Assembly: GCA_017849615.1 (NCBI GenBank)
Contig: JAFIGS010000013.1
Coordinates: 62,001-126,000, forward strand
From: Pseudolabrys sp.
Lineage (GTDB): Bacteria > Pseudomonadota > Alphaproteobacteria > Rhizobiales > Xanthobacteraceae
Direction of reading: 5' to 3'
DNA length: 64,000 nt
Positions 16,349 through 24,737 of this stretch are shown here, piece after piece. Position 1 is the first letter of the stretch, and every line of letters starts with the position of its first letter. Under the pieces are notes generated by a model that was not told where the DNA came from, did not search any database, and worked only from the letters and a program-made list of their open reading frames with translations. Both the position numbers and the translations under genes were made by a program.

Positions 16349-17641
16349 TCATGGCGTGTCGACGACGATCGCGCGGAAGTCGTTGACGTTGGTGAAAGTG
16401 GGTCCCGGTTCGAGCAAATCGCCGAGCCGGGAGAAGAATCCGGTCGAGTTATTGTCGGCAAGGAACGCGGCAGGATCGAGGCCAAGAGCCTTGGCGCGGG
16501 ATGCGGTCTCGCCATCCACGATGGCGCCCGCTGGGTCCGTTGCGGCGCCGCCGCCGCCATCTGTGCCGTCTGTGTCGGCGGCAACGGCGGCTACGGCTTG
16601 CAGGCCGGCCAGCGGCGCGACCAGCGCCAGCGCGTATTCCTGGTTCGGACCGCCGCGGCCCTTGCCGCGCATGGTGACGGTCAGTTCGCCGCCGGACACG
16701 ATCACGGCGCGCCGGCCCTTCGCCCGCAGGTCGAGGGCCATGGCCGCATGCGCGGCGGCGACCTCGCGGGCCTCGCCCTCGACATCGGCGCCGAGCGAGA
16801 TGCATTCGTAGCCTGCCGCGACAATGGCCTTCTCGGCCGCCTTGAGTGCGTCTATCGGACGCGCCGCAAGCACGAAGCTCGCATGCGCCAGCTTCGGGTC
16901 GCCCGGCTTGGGCGATTCATTGGCCGGATCGCTCAGCGCCTGCGTCACCGCGGCCGGCAGATCGAGCCTGTATTTGGCAACGATGGCGCGCGCGTCCGCC
17001 AAGGTGGTCGGATCTGGCACAGTCGGACCGGAGCCGATGGCGGAGGGATCGTCGCCCGGCACGTCGGAAATGGCGACCGTGATGACCTTGGCCGGAAAGG
17101 CATGCGCGGCCAGACGGCCGCCCTTGATGCGCGACAGATGCTTGCGCACGGTGTTGATCTCGCCGATATGCGCGCCGCTGCGCAGCAGGGCGCGCGTCAC
17201 CGCCTGTTTGTCCGCAAATGAAATGCCGTCCGCCGGCGCGATCCAGTTGGCGGAGGCGCCGCCCGACATCAGCACCAGCACAATGTCGTCGGCCCCGGCG
17301 CTGCCGGCGAGGTCGAGCGCGCGCGCCGCGCCCTTGAGGCCGGCTTCGTCCGGCACCGGATGACCGGCCTCGATCATGGTGACGACACGGGTGGGCCGGC
17401 CGTAGCCATGCCGTGCCACGGCAACGCCAGCCAGGCGCCCGGTGGGCAGCTTGAGCGTGTCGAGATAGTGGCGCTCGGCGCTTTCGACCATGGAGCCGGC
17501 GGCCTTGCCGGCGGCGAGCAGGATGATGCGGCCTTTCGGCGGTGTGGGCAGCAGCGCCGGAAGGAACGAAGCGGGGTGGGCGGCGGCCACCGCCGTCTCG
17601 AACAATCCTGTGAGAAATGGTCGCAGCCCGTCACTCATCAA
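16349..17641 (-). CDS. gckA: Glycerate 2-kinase (MOFRL family)
   Basis: The 430-residue protein matches class-II glycerate kinases: an N-terminal IILLAAGKAAGSMVESAE segment, the glycine-rich VLMSGGASANWIAPADGIS, NTVRKHLSRIKGGRLA, and the C-terminal MOFRL domain with GGELTVTMRGKGRGGPNQEYAL and AADTDGTDGGGGAATDP. It phosphorylates D-glycerate to 2-phosphoglycerate, feeding lower glycolysis. It leads the unit gckA-DUF1036-pyk with a 43-base gap, so glycerate can be channelled toward pyruvate. Two adjacent ATGs (17641 and 17638) make the exact start ambiguous by one residue. Confidence 0.93.
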   Translation of the reverse strand: MMSDGLRPFLTGLFETAVAAAHPASFLPALLPTPPKGRIILLAAGKAAGSMVESAERHYLDTLKLPTGRLAGVAVARHGYGRPTRVVTMIEAGHPVPDEAGLKGAARALDLAGSAGADDIVLVLMSGGASANWIAPADGISFADKQAVTRALLRSGAHIGEINTVRKHLSRIKGGRLAAHAFPAKVITVAISDVPGDDPSAIGSGPTVPDPTTLADARAIVAKYRLDLPAAVTQALSDPANESPKPGDPKLAHASFVLAARPIDALKAAEKAIVAAGYECISLGADVEGEAREVAAAHAAMALDLRAKGRRAVIVSGGELTVTMRGKGRGGPNQEYALALVAPLAGLQAVAAVAADTDGTDGGGGAATDPAGAIVDGETASRAKALGLDPAAFLADNNSTGFFSRLGDLLEPGPTFTNVNDFRAIVVDTP

Positions 17642-17826
17642 TCTTTTCCTACCCGTCCCGACGCCGATACCGGCTATAATTTATCCAGTTTTAACAAAGC
17701 AGTACGGACGCATCATCGACTTTGGACGCCAGGCGTGGCGCTAACCAGGGTCGATGAAAAGCTCCGGCTGCGACGAACGCGGAAAAACCGCGCCCGACAA
17801 CAGACATTCCTCGAGGGAGGGAACTG

Positions 17827-18288
17827 ATGGCGTCTATTTCGTTCACGATCAACGAAAAACCTGCGCGCGTGGACGCAGAGGCGGACACGCCTTTGCTCTG
17901 GGTGGTGCGCGAACAGCTCAAATTGACCGGCACCAAATTCGGCTGCGGCTCGGGCCTGTGCGGGGCCTGCACCGTCCATGTCGATGGCCAGCCGGTGCGC
18001 TCCTGCCAGACCTCGGTGTCGCAGGTCGAAGGGCGCAAGGTGACGACCATCGAGGGCCTGTCGCCGGATGGCCAGCATCCGCTGCAGAAGGCCTGGGTCA
18101 CCGAGCAGGTGCCGCAATGCGGCTACTGCCAGTCGGGACAGATCATGCAGGCGGCGGCCTTGCTCGCCACCAACAAGCAGCCGACGCGCGAGCAGATCGT
18201 CGAACACATGGACGGCAACATCTGCCGCTGCGGCACCTATCCGCGCATCGTGCGCGCCATCGAACGCGCGGCGGGAGGCCGGTCATGA
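17827..18288 (+). CDS. [2Fe-2S] subunit of a xanthine-dehydrogenase-family molybdenum hydroxylase
   Basis: The 153-residue protein has both iron-sulfur clusters of the family: the plant-type ligands in [18 protein letters not shown] and the C-terminal pair in [10 protein letters not shown] and NICRCGTY. It carries electrons between the Mo site and an acceptor. GAGGGAACTG before the ATG is a strong ribosome-binding site. It overlaps the large subunit by ATGA. The two-subunit layout without an FAD subunit is that of isoquinoline 1-oxidoreductase (IorA) and related periplasmic aldehyde oxidoreductases. Confidence 0.93.
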   Translation: MASISFTINEKPARVDAEADTPLLWVVREQLKLTGTKFGCGSGLCGACTVHVDGQPVRSCQTSVSQVEGRKVTTIEGLSPDGQHPLQKAWVTEQVPQCGYCQSGQIMQAAALLATNKQPTREQIVEHMDGNICRCGTYPRIVRAIERAAGGRS

Positions 18289-20489
18289 ACGTGATGGACA
18301 AATCCATGCGTAACGAGAGCGGCCTGACGCGCCGCCAGATGCTCGCCGGCTCGGCCGGTCTCACCTTCGCCTTTGCTTTCGCGCCCGCCATGGACGCGCT
18401 GGCGCAGGGCGCGGCCGGCAAGCTCAACGCCTATGTCACCATCGCGGCCGATGGCGCCATCACCATCCTGATGCCGGCGCCGGAAATGGGGCAGGGCGTT
18501 AACACCGCGCTGCCGCTGATCATCGCCGAAGAGCTCGATGCCGACTGGAGCAAGGTCAAGGTCGATCAGGCGCCGGTGAACCCGGCCTATAACCATCCGG
18601 TGTTCCGCGCGCAGTATCAGGTCGCGAGCCTGACGACGCGCGGCTACTGGATGCCGCTGCGCACCGCGGGCGCGCAGGCCCGCCGCGTGCTGCTCGATGG
18701 CGCCGCGGCGAAGTGGAACGTGCCGGTGACCGAACTCACCACCGAGCCGAGCACGATCGTGCATGCCGCCTCGAACCGGAAGATGGGCTACGGCGAGGCT
18801 GCCTCGCTGGCGCAGGTCACCGACAAGCTGCCGGAGATCAAGCCGGAGCAGCTCAAGCCGCCGGCGCAATTCCGCCTGCTCGGCAAGGACGTGCCGCGCC
18901 ACGATTTGCCGGACAAATCGAGCGGCAAGCTGACTTACGCCAGCGACGTGCAGGTGCCGGGCATGCTGTACGGCACCATCGTGCGCGCGCCGGCGCGCGG
19001 CTCGGGGCCGTCCTCGTTCAATCAGGACGAGATCAGGAAACAGCCGGGCGTCGTCGAGGCGGTGGCTTTCGACCATGCCATCGGCATCGTCGCGCAATCG
19101 GTGCCGCAGCTCTTCGCCGCGCGGCAGAAGGTGAAGGCGACCTGGAAGGACGCCAAGGCATCCAAGATGGATTCCGCGCGTGACCTGAAGGAGTATCTCG
19201 CCGCGGTGCGCGATACTGCGAAGAAGGGCGTTGTCGTGCGCAAGACCGGCGAAGCCGAGCAGGCCTTGGCGGGCGCGGCCAAGGTCATTTCCGCCGAGTT
19301 CACCTCGCCTTACGTCTATCACGCGCAGATGGAGCCCTTGAGCTGCACCGCGTCGGTGACCGCCGATGGCGTCGAGGTCTGGGCCGGCACGCAATGGCCG
19401 ACCAAGTCGGTCGAGGAAGCGGCCAAGGCGGCGGGCGTAACGCCGGACAAGGTCAAATTCCACACGCTGCAAATGGGCGGCGGCTACGGCCGGCGTGCTT
19501 TCGTCGAGTACGTCACCGATGCCGTCTTGCTGTCGAAGGCGGTCGGCAAGCCGGTGAAGATGGTGCAAAGCCGCGAGGACGACATCCGCGTCGGCCGATT
19601 CCGGCCGATGACGGCGCAGAAGGTCGATGTCGGTCTCGATGCGGACGGCAAGGTGGTGGCGTGGCGTCACCGCCTCGCCGCCGAGCCGGTCGCGCCCTAC
19701 GTCTACAGCCCGGCGCGGCTTGAGGCCGACAAGGGAGTCGATCTCATCGTCATCTACGGCGCAGACGTGCCGTTCTACGACGTGCCGGCGCATCTCACCG
19801 AGCATCTCTACGAGGATCGCGGCGCGCGCGTCGCGGCCTATCGCGGCATCGGCGCGGGCTACACCAACCTCGCCAATGAAGCGATGATCGACGAGATCGC
19901 GCTGGCGACCGGCAAGGACCCGTTCGAATTCCGGCTGGCCTTGCTCAAGGATCCGCGCGCCAAGGCCGTCATCTCGCGCGTTGCCGAGATGGCGGACTGG
20001 AAGCGCAAGCGGACCGACGGCCGCGCGCTCGGCATGGCCTTCTCCAAGCTCGGCCTGCCGCCGGTCGGCTTCTCGATGATCGGTACGGTCGCCGAGATTT
20101 TCGCCGACAAGGCGAGCGGCAAGATCAAGGTGCACAACATGTGGAGCGTCGCCGATGTCGGCCTGCCGTTGCAGCCGAACAATGTCGCCGCCCAGATCGA
20201 GGGTGCCCTGATCTACGGTCTCAGCGGCGCGCTCAAGGAGGCCATCTCGATCAAGGACGGCGCGGTGGAGCAGTCGAACTTCCACGATTACGAGGTGCTG
20301 CGGCAGTCCGACATTCCGCAGATCCAGGTCGAGGTGGTGCGCTCCGGCGACATTCCGCTGCCGGTCGGCGAACTGGCCATCGGCTGCACCGCGCCGGCGG
20401 TCGCCAACGCCTTCCTGGCGCTGACCGGCAAGAAGCTGCGCGATATGCCGTTCTCGCCGGATACCGTGAAAGCGGCATTGAAGACCTGA
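18285..20489 (+). CDS. Molybdopterin-binding large subunit of a xanthine-dehydrogenase-family hydroxylase (IorB-like), Tat-exported
   Basis: The ATG at 18285 overlaps the small-subunit stop (ATGA) and yields 734 residues beginning with a twin-arginine signal ([20 protein letters not shown]). The molybdopterin domain shows [28 protein letters not shown] and, near the C-terminus, [18 protein letters not shown], whose Gly-Glu corresponds to the catalytic glutamate region. With the adjacent [2Fe-2S] protein it forms a periplasmic two-subunit hydroxylase for N-heterocycles or aldehydes; the substrate cannot be read from sequence. The Tat signal on the large subunit is expected for this class, with the small subunit exported as a passenger. 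A strong terminator follows. Confidence 0.92.
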   Translation: MNVMDKSMRNESGLTRRQMLAGSAGLTFAFAFAPAMDALAQGAAGKLNAYVTIAADGAITILMPAPEMGQGVNTALPLIIAEELDADWSKVKVDQAPVNPAYNHPVFRAQYQVASLTTRGYWMPLRTAGAQARRVLLDGAAAKWNVPVTELTTEPSTIVHAASNRKMGYGEAASLAQVTDKLPEIKPEQLKPPAQFRLLGKDVPRHDLPDKSSGKLTYASDVQVPGMLYGTIVRAPARGSGPSSFNQDEIRKQPGVVEAVAFDHAIGIVAQSVPQLFAARQKVKATWKDAKASKMDSARDLKEYLAAVRDTAKKGVVVRKTGEAEQALAGAAKVISAEFTSPYVYHAQMEPLSCTASVTADGVEVWAGTQWPTKSVEEAAKAAGVTPDKVKFHTLQMGGGYGRRAFVEYVTDAVLLSKAVGKPVKMVQSREDDIRVGRFRPMTAQKVDVGLDADGKVVAWRHRLAAEPVAPYVYSPARLEADKGVDLIVIYGADVPFYDVPAHLTEHLYEDRGARVAAYRGIGAGYTNLANEAMIDEIALATGKDPFEFRLALLKDPRAKAVISRVAEMADWKRKRTDGRALGMAFSKLGLPPVGFSMIGTVAEIFADKASGKIKVHNMWSVADVGLPLQPNNVAAQIEGALIYGLSGALKEAISIKDGAVEQSNFHDYEVLRQSDIPQIQVEVVRSGDIPLPVGELAIGCTAPAVANAFLALTGKKLRDMPFSPDTVKAALKT

Positions 20490-20510
20490 TATCGCCGCTG
20501 ACCTGAACGA

Positions 20511-20548
20511 CCCGCCGCGTTCCAGACCGGAATGCGGCGGGTTTTCTT
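20511..20548 (+). terminator. Intrinsic terminator after the Mo-hydroxylase operon
   Basis: CCCGCCGC (20511-20518) pairs with GCGGCGGG (20534-20541), extended inside by TTCC/GGAA, and is followed by TTTTCTT. This is a textbook rho-independent terminator and separates the Mo-hydroxylase genes from the DUF1244/enamidase unit. Confidence 0.9.
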
Positions 20549-20606
20549 ATGGAAACCGCCGCCCGGCGACCCTATCTTCGGAGAAACCGAGGAAAGGCCG
20601 TTTTCC

Positions 20607-20918
20607 ATGAGCGCCGAATTCGACGAAAAGACCCGCACCGAACTCGAGGCCGCCGTCTATCGCCGGCTGGTCGAGCATCTGCGCGGCCGCACCGACGTGC
20701 AGAACATCGATCTGATGAATCTCGCCGGTTTCTGCCGCAACTGCCTGTCCAACTGGATGAAGGACGCCGCCGACGCCAAGGGCATTCCGCTGTCCAAGGA
20801 CGAGTCGCGCGAGATCGTCTATGGCGAGCCTTACGATCAGTGGCGCGCGAAGCATCAGAAGGAAGCAACCGCCGAGCAGAAGTCGGCGTTTGACAAGAGC
20901 AACCCGCACCGGCACTGA
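20607..20918 (+). CDS. DUF1244 family protein
   Basis: From ATG 20607 the product has 103 residues. The family core is intact: TDVQNIDLMNLAGFCRNCLS followed by NWMKDAADAKGIPLSKDESR and IVYGEPYDQW. Two cysteines spaced CRNC are conserved and could bind metal. The protein is small and cytoplasmic, common in alpha- and gammaproteobacteria, and has no assigned function. A longer frame begins at 20532 but lies inside the terminator region, so the later start is preferred. Confidence 0.9.
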   Translation: MSAEFDEKTRTELEAAVYRRLVEHLRGRTDVQNIDLMNLAGFCRNCLSNWMKDAADAKGIPLSKDESREIVYGEPYDQWRAKHQKEATAEQKSAFDKSNPHRH

Positions 20919-20945
20919 ATCTTCCTGCAATGACAGGAGACGCGG

Positions 20946-22148
20946 GTGGCTACGCTTCACATCAAGAACATCGGTGAATTCTTCACCGGCGATCTCGCCA
21001 GGCCGCAATTGCCGGTGAAGTCGCTGCTGATCGCCGACAAGCGTATCGCCGCCTTCGATCCGCCGGCCGACACTAAAGCCGACGCCGTGCTCGACGCCGG
21101 CAACAGCGCGGTGATGCCCGGCCTTGTCGACGGCCATGTCCATCCCGTGTTTGGCGAATGGACGCCGACGCAGGATACGATCGGCTGGATCGGCAATTAC
21201 GTTCATGGCGGCACCACCACCATGATCTCGGCGAGCGAATTGCATGTGCCGGGGCTCGACTACGGCAACCTGACGCCCGACCTCGTCACATCGCTGGCCG
21301 TGGTCACCGCCTCCACCACCGGTCGCGTGCGCTGGAGTGGCGCCAAGGTTCACGCCGGCACGGTGATCCTCGTGCCCGGCATGAACGAGAGCCACTTCGA
21401 CCGGCTCAGGGATGCCGGCGCCATCCTCGCCAAATATCTGTTCTTTCCGCTGGCGCAGAACAAGGACGAGGCGCTTCGCTACAACGCCTGGGCGCGCGAG
21501 CGGGGCATCCGCATGAAGGTTCATACCGGCGGCGTATCGCGCTCCGGGCTGAGCCAGGTGTGCGGCTACGACATTCTCTCGTGGCTTCAGCCCGACATCG
21601 CCGCGCATATCAGCGGCGGGCCGATTCCGATGAGCGACGACGACCTCGACAAGGTGATCGACCGCACTGATTTCGCGCTCGAGATCTGCTCGTCCGGCAA
21701 TTACGGCTCGACGCAGCGCGCCGTGCGCCGCCTCAAGGATCGCGGCACGCTGTCGCGGCTCACGCTCGGCACCGACACGCCGGGCGGCACCGGCGTCATT
21801 CCGCGCGGCATGCTGCGCCAGCTCTGCTTCATCTGCTCGATCTGCGACGTCACGCCCGCCGAAGCGATCGCCATCGCCACCGGTAACACGGCGCGCGCGC
21901 ATGGTCTCGACGTTGGCATTCTCGCCGTTGGCAAGCCGGCCGATATCGTTATTTGCGGGCCGGTCGAAGGCTCTGCCGGCACCAGCGTCGCCGACGCCAT
22001 CGCGCATGGCGATCTGCCGGGCATAGCGTATGTGCTGATCGACGGCGAAATCATCGTCAGCGGCCGCAGCCGGCAGACGCCGCCGCCGCAACGCAAGTAT
22101 TTCTTCTCCTGCTGCGACGCCCATGCCGGCGCCTTCCAGGCGAGCTGA
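20946..22148 (+). CDS. Amidohydrolase, enamidase-like
   Basis: Translation starts at GTG 20946 behind AGGAG. The 400-residue protein is an amidohydrolase-superfamily enzyme: metal ligands in VDGHVHPVFGEW, a region MKVHTGGVSRSG, and the late metal-site aspartate in LGTDTPGGTGVIPRGM. The overall wording (GHVHPVFGEWTPTQD, TPGGTGVIPRGMLRQ) resembles bacterial enamidase, which opens 6-oxo-tetrahydronicotinate in nicotinate degradation. It is followed 14 bases later by a mu-crystallin homologue, and upstream lies an N-heterocycle-type Mo hydroxylase, which fits degradation of a nitrogen ring. Substrate is not established. Confidence 0.85.
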   Translation: MATLHIKNIGEFFTGDLARPQLPVKSLLIADKRIAAFDPPADTKADAVLDAGNSAVMPGLVDGHVHPVFGEWTPTQDTIGWIGNYVHGGTTTMISASELHVPGLDYGNLTPDLVTSLAVVTASTTGRVRWSGAKVHAGTVILVPGMNESHFDRLRDAGAILAKYLFFPLAQNKDEALRYNAWARERGIRMKVHTGGVSRSGLSQVCGYDILSWLQPDIAAHISGGPIPMSDDDLDKVIDRTDFALEICSSGNYGSTQRAVRRLKDRGTLSRLTLGTDTPGGTGVIPRGMLRQLCFICSICDVTPAEAIAIATGNTARAHGLDVGILAVGKPADIVICGPVEGSAGTSVADAIAHGDLPGIAYVLIDGEIIVSGRSRQTPPPQRKYFFSCCDAHAGAFQAS

Positions 22149-22162
22149 CGGAGCGCATCGCA

Positions 22163-23125
22163 ATGCTGATCCTGTCGCATGCCGATGTCGAAGCCGTGCT
22201 GCCGATGGCAGAGTGCATCGAGGCCGTGGACCAGGCCATGCGCGGCCTGTCGCGCGGCGACTATTTCAATCCGCTGCGCATGAAGGCGGTGCCGCCGGAT
22301 GCGCCGAACCGCATGGTGTTCATGCCGGCGCTGCGCGCGAGCGGCCGCAAGCTGTGGAGCAACAAGCAGATCGTCGTCACGCCCGGCAATAGCAAGCGCG
22401 GCCTCGACTCGCATCAGGGCGGCGTGCTGCTGCATGACGGCGACACCGGTGAATTGCTTGCAATGGTGCATGCCGGCGCCATCACCGCCATCCGTACCGC
22501 GGCCGCGAGCGCGGTGGCGACGCGCGCGCTGGCGCGCAAGGATGCGAAGACCGTCGCCATTCTCGGCACCGGCGTGCAGGGCCGCGCGCATCTCGACGCC
22601 ATGCGCTGCATTCTGCCCAATGCGACGTTCCGCATCTGGAGCCGCACGCGCGCCAATGCGCAAGCGATGGCGGGCGCCTCCGGCGCCGTGGTTGCCGACA
22701 CGATCGACGCCGCCTGCGCGGGCGCCGATGTCATCTGCGCGGTGACGGCGGCGCCCGAGCCGGTGCTGAGAGGCGCGGCAATTCCGCACGGCTGCCATGT
22801 CAACGCGGCCGGATCGAGCATCGCAACGACGCGCGAACTCGACGGCGCGGCGATGGCGAGAGGGTCGCTGTTCGTCGACCGGCGCGAGTCCACGATCAAC
22901 GAGTCGGGCGATTATCTTCTCGCTTTGAAGGAAGGCGCGATCGGTCCCGACCATATTCGCGCCGAGATCGGGGAAGTTCTGCTCGGCCGTCATCGGGGCC
23001 GCGCATCGGTTGAGGAGATCACGATCTACAAGTCGCTTGGCGTTGCCGTGCAGGATCTCACCGCCGCCGAGCTTGCCGTTGCGCGCGCGCGCGAACGCGG
23101 TATCGGAATAGAAGTGCCGTTCTAG
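22163..23125 (+). CDS. Ornithine cyclodeaminase / mu-crystallin family enzyme
   Basis: The ATG at 22163 gives 320 residues, the usual family length; the frame opens earlier inside the enamidase gene. Key segments are MVFMPALRASGRKLWSNKQI, HDGDTGELLAMVHAGAITAI, RTAAASAVATRALARKDA, and the NAD(P)-binding VAILGTGVQGRAH. The C-terminal IYKSLGVAVQDLTAAELA is typical. It could be a cyclodeaminase, an amino-acid dehydrogenase or a ketimine reductase. It is distinct from the copy at the left window edge and travels with an enamidase and a solute-binding protein, suggesting a different, possibly heterocycle-derived, imine or amino acid. Confidence 0.9.
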   Translation: MLILSHADVEAVLPMAECIEAVDQAMRGLSRGDYFNPLRMKAVPPDAPNRMVFMPALRASGRKLWSNKQIVVTPGNSKRGLDSHQGGVLLHDGDTGELLAMVHAGAITAIRTAAASAVATRALARKDAKTVAILGTGVQGRAHLDAMRCILPNATFRIWSRTRANAQAMAGASGAVVADTIDAACAGADVICAVTAAPEPVLRGAAIPHGCHVNAAGSSIATTRELDGAAMARGSLFVDRRESTINESGDYLLALKEGAIGPDHIRAEIGEVLLGRHRGRASVEEITIYKSLGVAVQDLTAAELAVARARERGIGIEVPF

Positions 23126-23173
23126 TTGCTCTATAGAAGTCTCCAGCCGGATATTTTCTCAGGAGACTTTTTG

Positions 23174-24208
23174 ATGCGTTTTGGATCGATTGCCCGCGTT
23201 GCGGCCGCTTTCGCGGCGCTGATGATGGTGAGCACCGCCGCTTCGGCGCAGGGCGCTGCCAAGAAAAAGGCGACCATCGCCGTGTCGGGTCCGCCGGCGC
23301 AGATCTACTTCCTGCCGGTCGTGCTGGCGAAGTACCTCGGTTATTTCGACGACGCGGGCGTCGATGTCGAATTGCAGCATTTCAATGCCGGCTCGCGCGC
23401 GCTTCAGGCGGTGACGGGCGGCAGCGCCGATATCGTCGCCGGCGCCTATGAGAACACGGTGCGCATGGCGGCGCGCGGCCAGCCGATGCAGAGCTTCGTG
23501 CTGTTCGGCCGCTATCCGCAGAACGTGCTCGGCATTTCCAAGGCCGAAGCCGCCAATTACAAGTCGCCCGCCGACCTCAAGGGCAAGCAGGTCGGCATCA
23601 CCGGGCCGGGATCGGCGACGCAGACCTTCCTCAACCTCATCCTCGCCAATGCCGGTTTGCAGCCGAACGACGTGACCACGATCACCGTCGGCGCCGGCGC
23701 GGTGGCGGTCGCGGGCATGAAGCGGTCGGGTGAGCTCTACGCCATCTCCAACCTCGATCTCGCCATCACCGAACTGTCGATGTCGGGCGACATCAAGGTC
23801 GTCGTCGACAGCCGCACCGAGGAAGGCACCAAGGCGGTCTATGGCGGCGATTACGCCTCGGGCAGCCTCTATGCGCCGGTCGATTATGTGGCGAAGAATC
23901 CGGAGACCGCGCAGGCGATCGCCAACGCCATGGTGCGCACGCTCAAGTGGATGGCGAAGGCCAAGCCGGAAGACATCATCGCCAAGGTTCCGGAGGATTT
24001 CTACAAGGCCAATCCGGCGGTTTACCGCCAGGCGCTGCTCAACAACCTGACGAGCTACACGCCGGACGGCCTGATGCCGGCGCAGGCGCCCGCCAATGTG
24101 CTCAAGGCGATGGTCAAGTTCGACCCCGAAATCGCCGCCGTCAAGGTGGACGTCGCCGCGACCTACACCAACGCCTTCGCGGAAAAGGCACAGGCCGCCG
24201 TCAAGTAG
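23174..24208 (+). CDS. NitT/TauT-family ABC transporter substrate-binding protein (orphan)
   Basis: ATG 23174, preceded by AGGAGA, starts a 344-residue protein with a signal peptide (SIARVAAAFAALMMVSTAA, cleaved near SAQG). The mature region follows the SsuA/TauA pattern: VVLAKYLGYFDDAGVDVEL, ALQAVTGGSADIVAGAYENT, LKGKQVGITGPGSATQTF. It would bind a small substrate in the periplasm. No permease or ATPase gene is adjacent; the next gene is gapR. It therefore either serves a transporter encoded elsewhere or has another sensing role. It follows the enamidase and mu-crystallin genes closely enough to be in their operon. Confidence 0.88.
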   Translation: MRFGSIARVAAAFAALMMVSTAASAQGAAKKKATIAVSGPPAQIYFLPVVLAKYLGYFDDAGVDVELQHFNAGSRALQAVTGGSADIVAGAYENTVRMAARGQPMQSFVLFGRYPQNVLGISKAEAANYKSPADLKGKQVGITGPGSATQTFLNLILANAGLQPNDVTTITVGAGAVAVAGMKRSGELYAISNLDLAITELSMSGDIKVVVDSRTEEGTKAVYGGDYASGSLYAPVDYVAKNPETAQAIANAMVRTLKWMAKAKPEDIIAKVPEDFYKANPAVYRQALLNNLTSYTPDGLMPAQAPANVLKAMVKFDPEIAAVKVDVAATYTNAFAEKAQAAVK

Positions 24209-24322
24209 AACGGCGCCCGGGCCGGCCGGCCTTGTGGAAAAGGGGGAGGGCCGCCGGCTCTCCTTGACCTTGAGGCCGGCAAACCCGAAACCTCCCTGAC
24301 GAATTTGAAGGAGTTTCAGGTT

Positions 24323-24598
24323 ATGGCGATGCCCGCAGCGCCCGATAAGGAAGAAACCTCGCACCGCTTCGCCAAGGATCAGCTCAAATCGATCATCGAG
24401 CGCATCGAGCGGCTGGAGGAAGAGAAAAAGGCGACGTCCGACGACATCAAGGACGTCTACGCCGAAGCCAAGTCGAACGGCTTCGACGCCAAGGCGCTGC
24501 GCACCATCGTGCGCCTGCGCAAGCAGGACGCCAACGAGCGCCGCGAGGAAGAAGAGATCCTCGAAACCTACATGCACGCTTTGGGGATGTTGCAGTAG
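24323..24598 (+). CDS. gapR: GapR-family nucleoid-associated protein (DUF2312)
   Basis: ATG 24323 follows AAGGAG at normal spacing. The 91-residue product matches DUF2312: [40 protein letters not shown] and [20 protein letters not shown]. It is mostly helical and charged. The Caulobacter homologue GapR is an essential chromatin protein that clamps overtwisted, AT-rich DNA ahead of replication and transcription and stimulates topoisomerases. Expected to be cytoplasmic, dimeric or tetrameric, and highly expressed. Confidence 0.93.
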   Translation: MAMPAAPDKEETSHRFAKDQLKSIIERIERLEEEKKATSDDIKDVYAEAKSNGFDAKALRTIVRLRKQDANERREEEEILETYMHALGMLQ

Positions 24599-24737
24599 GC
24601 GCTCTCTTGTCCCGGGCGCAGCGCGGCATGCAATGACGCGCTGCTGAACCGGGAGCTTGCCAAAATTCAGAATGTGAAACGGTCCCGGCTCTGCGAAGCA
24701 GCGTTTCACGCTGCATCGCGTCCGGGACAAGTCGTCA

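Noticed and set aside
18237-20285. 682-codon open frame on the minus strand
   Set aside because: Entirely antisense to the molybdenum hydroxylase large subunit, whose motifs are intact; composition is that of a shadow frame.
20547-22163. 538-codon minus-strand frame
   Set aside because: Antisense to DUF1244 and the enamidase; shadow frame without motifs.
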